A DNA stretch of 64,000 nt from Cenococcum geophilum 1.58 (GCA_001692895.1 KV748214.1:124001-188000); one strand, 5' to 3'. Positions 1 to 11,007 are shown, counted from the stretch's first letter. Numbers and translations: made by a program. The notes: generated by a model from the letters alone, not told the origin.

Positions 1-2
1 GT

Positions 3-1112
3 GGAAACGGTGCTGGTAGAATCGGAACATACTTCTTCTTTGGTGGTCTTCTAATGATTCTGGGAGGCGTTGGTGAGGTATGTGATCTCATGGAAACATA
101 CCAATCAATACACATATACACTATTCCCATTCAGCCCTCCATAACCCATATTTGCATAAGGTACTACTCGTTTAAACTTACTTTTTCCGACCCATTGTGG
201 ATGGTAACATGGTAAATTCTCAGACTGAGCTTTCTCTAGTGGATAATCGGTAACACTTTCCCCTTCATCGTCTTCACCGGCTTCGACGCCTTTTGGCTCT
301 CATGGGCTGCAACCCTCCAGCCCTTCTACAACGCGTATGGCGCCTACCCGACAACATCCAACCCAGCTGATGGCATCAACACCGTCGGATTCCGTTCCAG
401 CTTCGGTAAGGCCTTCTCGCACACCATGCCCTCCATAACTCTAAATCCTTACGAGTGCTCCCAATCTAACATATCCCATCCTTCTTCCTAGCCATGGGCC
501 TCATGTGCTTCATCTACCTAATCTGCTCACTACGCACCAACATCGTCTTCTTCATCATCTTCCTCACCATCGTCGCCGCCTTCGCCTGCCTCGCCAGCGC
601 CTACTGGAACCTGGATCTAGGCAACGTTGCGCTAGCCGGCCGACTACAGACTACAGCAGGCGCGTGCACGTTCGTGACGGGTGCGTGCGGGTGGTGGATC
701 TTCTTTGCCATCATGCTAGTGGCATTGGATTTCCCGTTTCGGTTGCCTGGTGAGTTCAACACCGCCCTCCCCTCTTCTCGATGGCTCTGGGGTAGCAACG
801 GAAGTCTTCGGGTGTTGTAGAGGTCTTAGAACGCATGATGCAGTCGGTGATCTATCCCACGTCATCCGAGGCGCTAGTGACCGCGCGCGACCATGGAAAA
901 AACGCCTAAAAGCTCGTCCACTTAGTGCTTTGTTACCGCAATGCTTGGGTGTGGTTGGATCTGTTGATACCAGGGGGGTAGCTGTGGTTGCAAGTCTGGT
1001 GGTTCTGGATAGCCGAGAGTCGATTCGATCCATTCCCAACTGTCCTTTCTCCTGTAAATATGCGTACAAGAACGATGGCCTTTTGCGTAAGACGGCGAAA
1101 AATAATGGGTAG
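3..1112 (+). CDS. GPR1/FUN34/YaaH-family acetate transporter, 3' part
   Basis: Only the C-terminal part is in the window; the gene starts upstream. Exons read 3-77, 240-405, 492-749 and 844-1112, with GT-AG introns that keep frame. The exons give successive membrane segments (TYFFFGGLLMILGGVGE, then WIIGNTFPFIVFTGFDAFWL, then two more helices in 492-749) and end with VGDLSHVIRGASDRAR. This order and the tail are typical of the AceTr/GPR1-FUN34-YaaH family of plasma-membrane acetate/ammonium carriers. After SDRAR the frame runs on about 75 residues to a stop at 1110-1112, longer than usual for the family. A one-base shift near 890 would give a short tail stopping near 925, so the last exon is either mis-spliced here or carries an indel. 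The gene converges with the next one, about 180 bp away. Confidence 0.85.
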
Positions 1113-1292
1113 ATGTGTATATAGCGAAGTTGCTGATTATCATTACGATCATCTCGAGCTTTTTCGTTGAATCCAGACGCGCCATACCCCCCAAAGCCAC
1201 CCGATGGTCCCAACCCAACGCCATCCCACCCATCCCAGGTATTCCCCTCAGCCCCAACCCCAGCCCCAGCCCCAGTCCTAACGCCACAACAC

Positions 1293-2981
1293 CTACCCCT
1301 CCATCCACACACTCGCCGCCTCCCGCGCCTCATCCACAATCTCCGGACTCGCCATCCGCCGTGCGCTGTGCCCCCATTCCTCCCCTTCCTCCGCCTGTCC
1401 CTCCCGCTCTGTCCCCTCCCTCTCCTCGTCTCCCCACCCTGCCTCTTGCGGCTCCGTAGCTAGCGGCACATCCGTATCCAGCAGACTCGCTTCGCCAGGG
1501 AGCCGGTATGGCGGCGGCGGCGGCGGGGAGAGCGGGAGCATGGTCGGCGAGGGCGGAGCGGCAAGGTGAGGGGGTCGGGGGGTTGGATGCGTGCGCGGTG
1601 AGGTTGGGGGGTGAGGTGGGGCAGCGGAGACAGCGGTGGTGGTGGTGACGGCCTTGGTGACGGGAGCGGGGTCAGCGGGGTCAGCGGCGGCGGCGGCGGC
1701 GCGGGCGGGCCAGAGGGAGAGGATGTTGAAGCTGAGGCTGCTGCGCGCGTTGGCGGGGGGGTCAGTGGGGGTCTGGGTCTCGCTGCTCGCTCGCTCCCGC
1801 GCAGGCGCGCTCGAGGGTGCTGGTGTCTGCTTCTCCGGCTTCGAGCCGTCAGGGTGGTGGTGGCGGTGCTGCTGCTGCTGCTGCTGCTTCGGGGGCGCTC
1901 TGGCGGGGCGCGCGGTGCTGCTCCGGTCGTGCTGCAGCGCGGGCGTCGCGTCCAGCGTCGCGGCCGGCGTGCGGATCTCGCTGACCGGCAGCACGTGTCC
2001 TGGGCTATATTTCTGCGCTGCTTTGGACGAGTCGCGTCGTGCGGCGAGGGGCGCGGAGGTGTTGGAAGTGTGGTGGCCCGCTCCTGCTCCCGCTCCCGTG
2101 CTCGCGGCTGAGTGTTTGCTGCGCTCGACGGGGCCCGGGGCCGGGTCGAGGGAGATGACGACGGTGACGTCGCGCTTGGTGCCGCATTTCAGACAGTCGG
2201 TCGTGCGGACTACGCTGCGGGTGTGGGTTTCGGAGAGGTAAGAGGGCGCATCGAAGCGGATTTCGAAGCGGTCGGCGCGCGCGTCGGGGCGGATGGTTGG
2301 GTGCGCGAAGCTGGCGTCACGGGTGCTGGAGGAGCGGGTGTGCACGACGCCTTTCGCTGCGATGGGGAGGATGGGCTCGATGGGGCCGAAGACGAGGTGG
2401 TCGACGTGGGGGACGAGGATGAGCTGCGAGCTGCGGCGGATGCGGTCGTCGACTTCGGGCCGCAGCTTGTAGTCGTCCACGCTGTGCAAGTAGCGGAAGT
2501 ACTTTGCGAACATGTCGCCGTACCACCCGCGCACTTTGTTGCCCTGCTGCACGCGGTCGTAAGGGCTTTTCGCCGCGGCGGGCCAGAGAGAATCAATCAC
2601 GTGCTTCTCTTTCAATGCTTTCCGCACCATTAGATCCACGCGGCTGGACTCGTTCAGCTTCTTCTCTAGCCGCTCGTGGAGTTCGTACTTGGCAAACCGC
2701 ACCACGATGCCACGCACGAACGTGGCGTCGAGGTTCCGCTGGCGGAGGAAGATATCTAGACTCTCGAGATCCTTCTGCGCCTGCGCGTTCGCGGGTCTGA
2801 TGATGACAGGCTGGAGCTCGTGGCCCATTGAGCTCCAGCGCTGCGGCATGCGGGGCTCGGCATATGCGGTGCTGAAGAAGCTGCGAATGGGTGCATACTC
2901 GGCTTTGAAGTAGTTGAAGAGGAAGTCGGCCAAATCGTCCTCGGTCAAGGGCGCCATTGCCATTCCGGGGGGGATATCCAT
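1293..2981 (-). CDS. Hypothetical fungal protein with low-complexity C-terminus
   Basis: Single-exon frame of 562 residues; function not recognised. Residues 1 to about 280 look globular and charged, with helical text (LESLDIFLRQRNLDATFVRG, HERLEKKLNESSRVDLMVRK) and one CLKC pair near residue 265. From about 290 onward it is low-complexity: Ser/Ala/Pro-rich, a run of six Gln followed by a His cluster near 375, then PPSPTMLPLSPPPPPP and an acidic EEREGTEREGQAEEGEEW tail. No signal peptide or membrane segment is evident. The start at 2981 has a purine at -3 and precedes the conserved-looking globular part. The GC-rich C-terminal half produces several long open frames on the opposite strand; these are composition artefacts. 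Confidence 0.75.
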   Translation of the reverse strand: MDIPPGMAMAPLTEDDLADFLFNYFKAEYAPIRSFFSTAYAEPRMPQRWSSMGHELQPVIIRPANAQAQKDLESLDIFLRQRNLDATFVRGIVVRFAKYELHERLEKKLNESSRVDLMVRKALKEKHVIDSLWPAAAKSPYDRVQQGNKVRGWYGDMFAKYFRYLHSVDDYKLRPEVDDRIRRSSQLILVPHVDHLVFGPIEPILPIAAKGVVHTRSSSTRDASFAHPTIRPDARADRFEIRFDAPSYLSETHTRSVVRTTDCLKCGTKRDVTVVISLDPAPGPVERSKHSAASTGAGAGAGHHTSNTSAPLAARRDSSKAAQKYSPGHVLPVSEIRTPAATLDATPALQHDRSSTARPARAPPKQQQQQQHRHHHPDGSKPEKQTPAPSSAPARERASSETQTPTDPPANARSSLSFNILSLWPARAAAAAADPADPAPVTKAVTTTTAVSAAPPHPPTSPRTHPTPRPPHLAAPPSPTMLPLSPPPPPPYRLPGEASLLDTDVPLATEPQEAGWGDEEREGTEREGQAEEGEEWGHSARRMASPEIVDEAREAASVWMEG

Positions 2982-3684
2982 CTTGGGTGGTGGCGAGGGC
3001 AGCGATTCAGACAGCTGTATGAGTATTGAGAGAGAGAATTAAGGAAAAAGACGACAATGGCAGATGGAAATGAGGAAGAGAAGAACAGCAACACGAGTTG
3101 ATGCCAAACCTTTGTCCTTTATACTGTTGCCTTGGGCAAACCACGTATGGAGCAGCTACAGGTGGTGGATGATCATGGCGCCAAATGTACGTTAGTCCTC
3201 CGTCAGCCACCACAACATAATCAATCCTCGCAGCGTAAGAGAATCGTCCTGGTCTGCAGTGGGTGTTGGCTAGTTATTGGGCCGTCGGGAGGTTGATTGC
3301 GTCGCCTGTGTCGGTCGCGCCGGGCCATTCGTATTCTTCGCTTCTCGGCTGTGGCGCAGCAGGTTATCCTTTATCCATCTCATATATCCTGTCAGAGAGC
3401 TCTAGCACATCAAATTTCTTACCTTCTCCGCCAAGCGTCAAGCGCTAAAAGAGAGACGAGCAAGAAGTAGAGTGGACGCCCTAGCCCAAAAGTCCCTCGA
3501 GATTATTGATCATCAGTGTAAATAATCGCCTTGCGTATTGGAACGTCCTTGTCTTTCGCATCGGCTTCAACGTCAACCAGCCCTGACAGATCTATATTCC
3601 GTTGTAGAGTTCTTTAAGGGCTCGCCTAGATATATTTTCTCTCCATCTTTGCGTTTATAATATGACCAAGTCCACTTTCCTTGC
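2982..3684. other. Intergenic region, no gene recognised
   Basis: This is the upstream (promoter) side of the minus-strand hypothetical gene. Only short frames without family resemblance are seen on either strand, and there are no clear repeats. Confidence 0.6.
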
Positions 3685-3804
3685 ACATACGACTCATAGG
3701 TACTGGAGAGCAAAGGGTCCCGTCCGCTCCCCTATATTTAAACCAGTAACCGGCGAATCAGTAGTTAGGTGGGTGACCACTAGCGAATCCTCGCTGTTGT
3801 ATGT
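3685..3804 (+). rRNA. 5S ribosomal RNA gene (possibly decayed copy)
   Basis: The 120-nt segment starts ACATACGAC and ends GCTGTTGTATGT, the paired ends (helix I) of fungal 5S rRNA. Inside are the near-invariant TCCCGTCCGCTC block and a GTAGTT.GGTGGGTGACCAC block with AGCGAATCC after it. A run of eleven T follows from about 3811, a Pol III terminator. Dispersed single 5S genes are normal in filamentous ascomycetes. Two conserved positions look like RIP-type transitions (GTTGGG read as GTTAGG, ACCAGCG read as ACTAGCG), so this copy may be a pseudogene. Confidence 0.8.
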
Positions 3805-3806
3805 TT

Positions 3807-3822
3807 ATTCTTTTTTTTTTTT
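3807..3822 (+). terminator. Pol III poly-T terminator of the 5S gene
   Basis: A T-rich run with eleven consecutive T begins a few bases after the 3' end of the 5S rRNA sequence on the same strand, as expected for RNA polymerase III termination. Confidence 0.65.
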
Positions 3823-4023
3823 GCCCTTAATCTGTTCTCTATTTAATTTCCTACCTTACATACTTAGAATTACCCTCCACCCGCCCTTAGGTAATGTATA
3901 TGAACCGAGCGGTATCTTAATGTCTAGAGTCTGCAGCCAGCTATGATTCCCCTGCATGTCGTTTAGGTTAACCTAAAGACTTCCCGCAACTACTTAAAAG
4001 GATTTTAATTACACGTATAATCC

Positions 4024-4092
4024 TATCCCTTAACACGGTGGAATTCGTCCTGTAGTTATCGATAAGGAACTGGCCAATTAGAAAGCTAGATT
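4024..4092. mobile_element. Truncated MITE end, same family as 18390-18533
   Basis: TATCCCTTAAC followed by GTTATCGATAAG and GGCCAATTAG...GCTAG matches, with substitutions, the left 65 bases of the complete MITE at 18,390. The opposite terminal repeat is not found downstream, so this is a partial copy or one broken by later change. Confidence 0.6.
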
Positions 4093-4176
4093 TGTTTGGT
4101 GTTCCTAAGGCTTACGCACGGGCCTTCGAGCATAAACGAGAACTTCCTTCCGTCCTCGAATACGAGGTCCCAGCTG

Positions 4177-4419
4177 TACAGCGTAGAAATAAGCGGCCGA
4201 TATTGGCACATGCGCAACCACTAAAAATCGATTNNNGAAGATATATTACTACTCTAATACTTTGTCATTTGCTCATTACGTCTTTTATAATCGTGTAGAC
4301 GCTTTATATAGTACTTGTATATATTCTAAATCATCTTCTAGTCCATCTCCTCCTCAAACAATCGTCGATTTTTGGTGGTTGCGCACGTGCCAATATCGGC
4401 CGCTTATTTCTACGCTGTA
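4177..4419. repeat. Inverted repeat with 55-bp arms and an assembly gap inside
   Basis: Arms 4177-4231 and 4365-4419 are reverse complements with two mismatches, both transitions. They carry AGAAATAAGCGGCCGATATT and its complement. The 133-bp spacer contains NNN at 4234-4236. Each arm, read outward, translates to a similar peptide (QRRNKRPILAxAQPxKID), which suggests the arms derive from one longer sequence, perhaps a transposon end. Family not recognised. Confidence 0.7.
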
Positions 4420-5751
4420 AGGCCAGGTTTCCTTGCAGACAAGACGTCCGATAGAAATAGGACGACCGAGGCGTACTTAACTCCTGCCCTGACGGCCACA
4501 GACGCAGTGTATGCAATGTGGATAGGTCCGTAGCTGCTCTCTAGAAGCTCTACGCTGACAGCGTTGAATCAACTAGCATCACGTTTTTCCAATTTCTGCC
4601 TAACTATGCTTACTAATGGTTTTTTTTTGTAGCTTTATCATTGTAATGGAATAAATAAGGTTTATTGTTAAGAAAGACCAATAGCATGCAGTCTAAACAA
4701 CCAGCCAGTATTGCCGTGGAGTTATCTTTCGCCCACAGCATGGAAAGACAAAGCTGAATGAACCTTGTTCTGATCACGAGTTAAACTCTCCACGCCACCT
4801 ACTTGATTTAGCTTCATGCATGAGGAAAGTCCTTTTGCCTTGATGCTCGGGACACTGGGGTTTGCAAACTTAGCTGATGCGGAAGAGGTGTAAGACATGT
4901 ATGCGCCCCACCTGCTTCGATAAAAGAGACACCTCAGCCTTGCATGCAACCGCGACTGTTCGAAACAGGAAAAAAGAGCATGTGCCTAGATGATCGGCTA
5001 GCGTATAAATCGGATCAACGGCATGTGAGTGGGAAGCATCCTGGAGCCTAGAACAAGTTATTTAAACGATGCCTTAGCCGTCCGTAGGTTAGAACTTGCA
5101 ATCCTGAAAGGATACTCTTCGTTGGTTAGAGTTGCTCCCCGGGAGGCTGATTTGAATGGTAATTTATCCTTACTGTCTTTGAAAGACAATAGGATAGTTG
5201 TTCGTACTAACTTAATAGCACGAGTGAGTCGTATCCACGGGCACGAAATACATGTAGTATCGTATGCTTGTTTGGATGGTGACTGTTCTTCTAATCGTAC
5301 ATGAAGTGGTAGAATTTAAGGGGTTTCCTGAGCTCGCTTAGCTCACGTGACTGCGACCACAAATTCCTGTTCGAACTCGTTCAGACAATAGTGTTTTAAA
5401 AAGACGCTTTGAAAAAAAAACCAGCCCAAGAAGGTCTTAGCGGATTTACGAACGCTAAAATTCTATAAAATTTAAAATCGAGAAAATAGGAGCGTAGGAG
5501 TAAATTTAAATTTAAATGAATTAATACATCGTGGGCTTGAGTTGAGTCTATGTGCAATGAAATCTTACCGGCTGACATTACCCTATCCGCCAAGCGTCCG
5601 AAACGCCGATCCCATGCCATTCGTGGCTCTGTGGCCTTCAAGATTCTTGAGATAATACTACACCTGTATGATGACCTCGCCTTATTTACTATCATGTCTA
5701 GATATCCATGGCTCCCCTTTGATTTTACCCACCAAACCCACTGGACCATTC
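4420..5751. other. Intergenic region, no gene recognised
   Basis: Only short frames with no recognisable product. The AT content rises toward 5,460-5,530. The stretch may contain old degraded elements but none can be named. Confidence 0.55.
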
Positions 5752-7371
5752 TCACCTCACAACCGCTGCTTCTTGATACGCCGAATCCTGAAATTCTTCA
5801 TCGACTTCGCTACTCTCTTCACTCTCCTCCGTCTCCGTGTGCACACTTGATATACCTCGATCGATACTGGGAACCACTTCCTGATCACCAGGCTCAGCTC
5901 CTCGTCTCCATTTGCCAAAGAAATCTTCCGTCCGTAGTCCCCTGACATCTTCCGGCACAACACCACGCCCAAGACTGCCATCGGCTTTCTTCTTTCTTAT
6001 GTACTCACGTACTGGCCCCATGGCAGCGTCTCTACACGCCTCCTTGATATCGCTCCCGCTCATACCGGCGGAGACGCGAACCAGATAGTTGAGGTCGAAA
6101 TGGGGCGTATCAATTTTGGTGCCGCGTAGGATGAGGGAGAAGATATTATGGCGCTGGGAGGCTGTTGGAAGCGCGACTGGGAATTTCTTGGGCATGCGAC
6201 GTAAGATAGCTTCATCGATGTCTTGGATGCGATTTGTGGCACCGAGAATGCAGATGCGTTGGGGAGTTGTAGATCCTGGGCGCGAAGAGGAAGAGAGACC
6301 ATCCCAGTGTGTCATGAATCTGATATTGGTTAGCATATGGCACGAGTACCGGGTGAGTGGGGAGGACGATGGCAGATTGAAGTTTATATCGTAAGGAAAT
6401 GGAGAAGAAAACAGAGGAGAGAAGGTATTAATGTAAGGAATGACATACTCAGCCTTCACCATTCCACTAGCCTCATGCTCTCCGCTCCTTCTCTGCCCGA
6501 GCACCGCATCGATTTCGTCAATGAACACAATACTAGGTTGAAGTTTCCTCGCTAATGAAAAGACCGCATTGACTAGCTTATTTGAGTCTCCGTACCACTT
6601 TTCTGTAAGAGTAGAGATATGCAGATTTATGAAGCATGCACCGCTCTCATGCGCCAGCGCTTTTGCGAGCATAGTTTTACCGCAGCCAGGAGGTCCATAA
6701 AGGAGGACACCAGAAGGCGCGGAGAGGAGAGACGAGGAATGAGCGTAGAGGTGTGGCATGGTTAGTGGGTAGATGATGGATTCCTTGAGCTCTTCAATTA
6801 TCGAATCGAGGCCACCGATATCTACCGGAAATATTAGCAATTAATTCTTATCAAAGGTGTCTAATTCTCGTGCTTTGCAAATGCCGCCTTCTTCACCTCA
6901 GCCGTAGAATGCGGATCTTCTACAGTACGGAGATGTCCTACATACCCTCAAACGTAACCGGGATCTCTTCGGGAGCCACCACCTCCATTGCTATTGTCTG
7001 CTCATATGGAGTCAACACTAAATCCTCCTTCCTCGGCCGCCGATAACTGCTATCGTACTCGGAGCCATCTTCCGATGACTCGCGTGACTTATTTGCTAGT
7101 ATGCCATCGAGCTTCTGCGACGCGGCGCGGGCCTTCTGCCGCGCTTCCTCTTTCTGCTGCGCTTCGGGATCTAGCCGTGATATTATATTCCGAATGAGGA
7201 AGTAAGCTATGAGAGGCTTAAAAACAAATGGATTAGTTTCCGGTGTCAATTTAACCAAGGAAGCACGCTCAAGGAAAGGAAATATGCGAGGCTTGGATGT
7301 CAACGTACAGCGGCGGCGGCGATTAGGATGTCGGGGAGGTATGACAGCGTTGATTTTTTGTTACTACTCAT
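5752..7371 (-). CDS. msp1: Msp1-type mitochondrial outer-membrane AAA ATPase
   Basis: Exons (minus strand) 7371-7309, 7216-6946, 6821-6449 and 6319-5752 give 424 residues. The 129-bp third intron is a multiple of three without stops, so it reads through if ignored. An N-terminal membrane anchor (YLPDILIAAAAPLIAYFLI, about residues 11-29) precedes a charged linker and one AAA domain. That domain has DIGGLD at 112, Walker A GPPGCGKT at 154-161, Walker B IVFIDEID at about 209-216, sensor region GATNR and the arginine finger region ILRRMPKKF. Msp1/ATAD1 extracts mislocalised tail-anchored proteins from the mitochondrial outer membrane. The acidic tail (EESEESSEVDEEF) is longer than in yeast Msp1 (362 residues). 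It is divergent with Tim21 over a 220-bp shared upstream region. Confidence 0.93.
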
Positions 7372-7591
7372 GACGCTCGCTTTGAGGGGGTGAAAGGAGG
7401 GTAGGAGGCGATTTCAATAGTGGTGGGAGAGGTTGTGGGAAAAATAGCGGTGTTGCGTTGTCTTTGATATCAGAAGTTTGGATATCACCGCCGCCACGCT
7501 TGTGGCGTTCCAGCCTGCGGGAGAGGCACGAGCACCTCCGCTTTGCACGAGCCGACCGAGCTGTCAAGCTTCATACAGCGATGATCCAACC
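7372..7591. promoter_or_regulatory. Shared divergent promoter region of Msp1 and Tim21
   Basis: 220 bp separate the two start codons, so the core promoters must lie here or overlap the 5' leaders. No specific factor site is claimed; the assignment rests on gene layout only. Confidence 0.5.
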
Positions 7592-8515
7592 ATGAAAGCA
7601 ATACAAAGACCCCCACATGCCTCGTCTCTACGTCGCCTTTCTTCTTTATGCCTTAGACGATCGTTCCCTCGCTCCACGGTTCGAGTGGTTTTTTCACGAA
7701 GCTTTACTGCGCAGAGAAGCTTAAAAGCCAACTCCACTAGCTCTACAAGCCGCAAGCATGTTACCATCGTGAATGATGACGGTCGCGTACGGTGGGGAGA
7801 GCTTAGTGCTCGAGAGAAGGCTGCCAGGACGACACAGCAAGGGATCAATCTTGTTGTGGTAATAGCGGGTGTGGCTTTGACTGTATGTTTTACTTCACCG
7901 AACCCCTCCATACATCAGACCAAGAACATGGTTCTCATTGTTGGAATATAGGGTGCAGTTGTCGCACTTCTGTACACAGAGGTATTTTCATATGACAGCA
8001 AAACGAGCCATTTCAACCGTGCCGCGGACCGAATAAAGAGAGATCCAAAATGCATAGAGTTATTGGGGGACGGCAAGAAGATCCAGGCATTTGGGGAGCC
8101 TTCATGGAGCCGGTGGGCAAGGAATAGGGTAATAGCGTAGGCAAAGCCCCTCCGAGCCTCTCACCTGCCGAACTACCTATTTATGGTTGCGCACAGGTCC
8201 ACGACGGAAAAAGACCGCTGGGGCACCGAACACTTGCGCATGCATTTCTATGTTGAAGGACCGCTCAACTCAGGTGTTGTGAATCTGCACATGACGAAAA
8301 AGCCCAGTCAAGATGAATATGAGTATAAATTCCTTGCGTTGGATGTGAAGGGTGAGTGTTCATTCCACTTTACACCCTATCTCAATTTAATAGTCTTTCG
8401 CGAATAAGTTGATTTACTAGTAGCAGGACACCAACGCATCTACCTCGAAAACGCTGATGCAAAGAAAGAAAGTGGGAAAGGTCCAACCAAAATGTTCGGA
8501 GTGCGTTGGTGGTAG
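7592..8515 (+). CDS. tim21: Tim21, mitochondrial TIM23-complex subunit
   Basis: Exons 7592-7882, 7952-8136, 8197-8351 and 8427-8515 join in frame to 239 residues. The N-terminus is a basic, serine-rich, acid-poor mitochondrial presequence (MKAIQRPPHASSLRRLSSLC). It is followed by WGELSAREKAARTTQQ, a membrane span (NLVVVIAGVALTGAVVALLY) and an intermembrane-space domain with FNRAADRIKRDPKCIELLGD, GTEHLRMHFYVEGP and a C-terminal KMFGVRWW. This is the Tim21 family, which links TOM and TIM23 and brings respiratory-chain assemblies to the translocase. The start at 7592 was preferred over an in-frame ATG at 7478 because it begins the targeting peptide and leaves a promoter to Msp1. Confidence 0.93.
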
Positions 8516-9114
8516 ATGAACCGCTAGACCGACGACTTCGTACTGCCTCCCCAGATCGCACTCTGCGTTCCGCATATTTTTGCGGGTCTTTAGCCGTTCT
8601 TATCGAGAAGCTGAAGTCAGACCATGAAGTCCTGTGCTTCCGCCTAGGACCCCTGAACTCGGGGCCCTGCGACCTTCTCTAAAGAGGGCTGTACTGCTAG
8701 CTGGTTACCGCGTTCTATTCATTTGAACTGCCGTTCTAGCATTCCAATCTGAAAGCACTGTAAAATGTCGCTGAACTGGGTATACTCAGGTGGCATGAAA
8801 AATAAAAAGCAATGTATTAGAACGTTAGGATGTAAAAATAGGAGTTAACACTAGGATACGCGAGGTATCATGTGATAATAATGTGAATGGCAGCAAGAGC
8901 GCCAATCTGAAATTATATCAACCATTGTGGCGCATCTAATGCAGTCCTTGATGTATAAATCAGCGTGGTCAGTCAATAAGCTCCAGATACACCGTTCCGA
9001 TTACCCACTTCCCCAGCCTCGCCCGCCACCAAAACTTCAAAACGCCCATCCCATCACAGAAAACATGTTCCCAACCCTACGAGAGTTGCTAGGTTCATCT
9101 CACGCGGTTCGATC
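8516..9114. other. Convergent intergenic region (Tim21 / glutamate 5-kinase)
   Basis: The 3' flanks of two convergent genes. No further gene, RNA or repeat is supported. Confidence 0.6.
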
Positions 9115-10743
9115 TCACTGCACCCCCGCCCCTGCTACTCCATCTATCCTATGCCCTAAAGCTGGTGTGGCAGGCCTGCTCCGCTCAATCCCGAAAAACG
9201 CAATATTCTCCCGCAGAGCAACATACTCGCTATCGGCATACCCCAACACTTCATGAATCTCAGTGCTCCGTACCCCGCGAATGCGTCTAATTTCGGCTGC
9301 CGAATAGTTCACAAGAGCGCGACCGACTTCGAAGGGAGCTGGATTTCGCAGTTCGTACGCAAGTGGAGTTGATGTGCCAGAAGTTGTTGGAGTATGGCTA
9401 TTATTTTCTCTGTGTAGTGGCTGGGGCGTTGGAGGCGTATTGGGAGTTTGCGGTGCGCCGTTTAGCCGTTTCACGACTACAAGGCGGACGGCTTCCTGTT
9501 GCGCGAATTGACCCTCAACATCTACAACGCCGACTGGAAGTAAACCTGCTTTGTCGGAGAGGGCTTGCCAGGCTCCTTGATCGATATAGACGGTGCCGTG
9601 CGGAGCAAGGCCGTGGAGAAGCCAAAAGTAGCGGTCGCGGATTGGGTGCAGGTTAGGAAGGAAGCGGGTATGTAAGGGAGGTTGGAGGCTGAACTCGGTG
9701 TGAGGAGATGAAGTACGAGAAGGAGTTTGAGACGGTTTTGGAGTACCTTCTTCATGGTTCGAGGGCATAGAAGAGGAGACCGGGCCGTTTTGAGCGTTTT
9801 GCAAGTTTAGCGCCGCGGCTTGTGCTAGGGGGAGGTTGGAATCGTCCGCAATAACGAGGCTATTGCGGGTTGATGTGCGGGCTGAGGCGAGTTGTGCCAC
9901 TTTTTGAGCTTCTATGTAATTTATAATAGCGGATATATTACCAGGTTTCGAGGACCGTGTAATAACGGTAGTGACACCTGCGGAAGTGGCCAGACGTGCT
10001 GCAACAATCTTGGTAGACATGCCTCCTGTACCTACGGCTGACCCTGGGCTTGACACATCGGCCACAATGTCTGCAACGTCTTCCACAACTTCGATAGCTC
10101 TGGCGTCTGAGTGTGTACGAGGGTTTTTGTCGTACAGGCAATCAACGTCTGTCATAAGGAACAGGTAGTCTGCTTGTACCATTCCGGCTGTGATAGCTGA
10201 GAGGGTGTCATTGTCGCCAAATTTGATCTCGGTAACTGCAAGAGTATCGTTCTCATTGACAATTGGTATTACGCCCATGTGTAGCAGCTCGAAGAAAGTA
10301 TTCTGAGCATTGAGGTACTGCGTCCGGTCCGCAATGTCGTTTCTAGTTAAGAGTATTTGGGCAACTGGCTGCCTCAGGTGTCCAAATAACTGGTCCCACA
10401 AGCTCATCAGCCTACACTGGCCTATTGCCGCCAGAGCTTGCACCTTTGGGAGGTGCTTGGGGCGACGGTCAAGATCCATTCTTCGCAATCCAACGCCAAT
10501 GGCGCCGGAGGAAACAAGAACCACCTTATGACCATCTTTTAAAAGTTTTACGGCAGTTTCGACAATTACGGAGAGGATAGAGAGGAGAGGCTGATGTGTC
10601 TTTTCATCAACAATGGAACTCGTCCCTAAGATGCTTGTTAGCTAGCTAGAATTCTTTGCCGTTGAAGGAATAATATGATGTATAGGTTACGATATACCGA
10701 GTTTTATTACGATTGTAAGGTGTTTCTTCATGTGAACAGCCAT
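9115..10743 (-). CDS. pro1: Glutamate 5-kinase (proline biosynthesis)
   Basis: A 46-base first exon (10743-10698) gives MAVHMKKHLTIVIKL plus G. After a 72-bp intron, the second exon (10625-9115) continues TSSIV...; total 518 residues. The N-terminal amino-acid-kinase domain has KLGTSS (phosphate loop), VLVSSGAIGVG, NENDTLAVTEIKFGDNDTLS and TGGMSTKI. It phosphorylates glutamate to gamma-glutamyl phosphate, the first committed and usually proline-inhibited step. A low-complexity Ser/Thr/Pro linker of about 90 residues leads to a C-terminal PUA domain (ALSDKAGLLPVGVVDVEGQF ... RALVNYSAAEIRRIRG). A second low-complexity insert lies inside the PUA domain. There is no reductase domain, so it is the Pro1 type, not the fused plant P5CS type. 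A second in-frame ATG four codons downstream is possible. Confidence 0.93.
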
Positions 10744-11007
10744 TATAGCTACAAAATCCTCTCACCTCTACTCAATTATAACACTATATTAGTGAAGCAC
10801 GACAGGAAACTTTATATCTGCCCCAAATTCCACACCGCCTTCGGCCTTACCCAATCAGTGTTTCCATCAATCCCGCACCTTGACCGCGAAAAAGCCTTAG
10901 CAGCACGCCCTTCCAGCCCGCCCTTCTTCCGACATTGCCCTACATCTTTATTCCTGCAGTTGCTTCCCAGTTCCAAGGGTTCGTATAGCCTTCTTTTACC
11001 CCTAATT
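10744..11007. promoter_or_regulatory. Shared divergent promoter region of Pro1 and Atp23
   Basis: 264 bp lie between the start codons of two divergent genes. No individual site is claimed. Confidence 0.5.

Noticed and set aside
1611-2633. Several long plus-strand open frames opposite the hypothetical gene
   Set aside because: They are GC-rich shadows of the minus-strand 562-residue frame, Gly/Arg/Leu/Val low-complexity with no family resemblance.
5330-5390. tRNA-like text CCTGTTCGAACTCG resembling a T-arm
   Set aside because: No acceptor stem, D-arm or anticodon arm could be built around it.
7478-7591. Upstream in-frame ATG for Tim21
   Set aside because: The extra 38 residues do not look like a presequence and overlap the divergent promoter; 7592 starts a typical targeting peptide.
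10675-11007. Upstream extension of the Atp23 frame
   Set aside because: It overlaps the glutamate 5-kinase first exon and promoter and has no family similarity.
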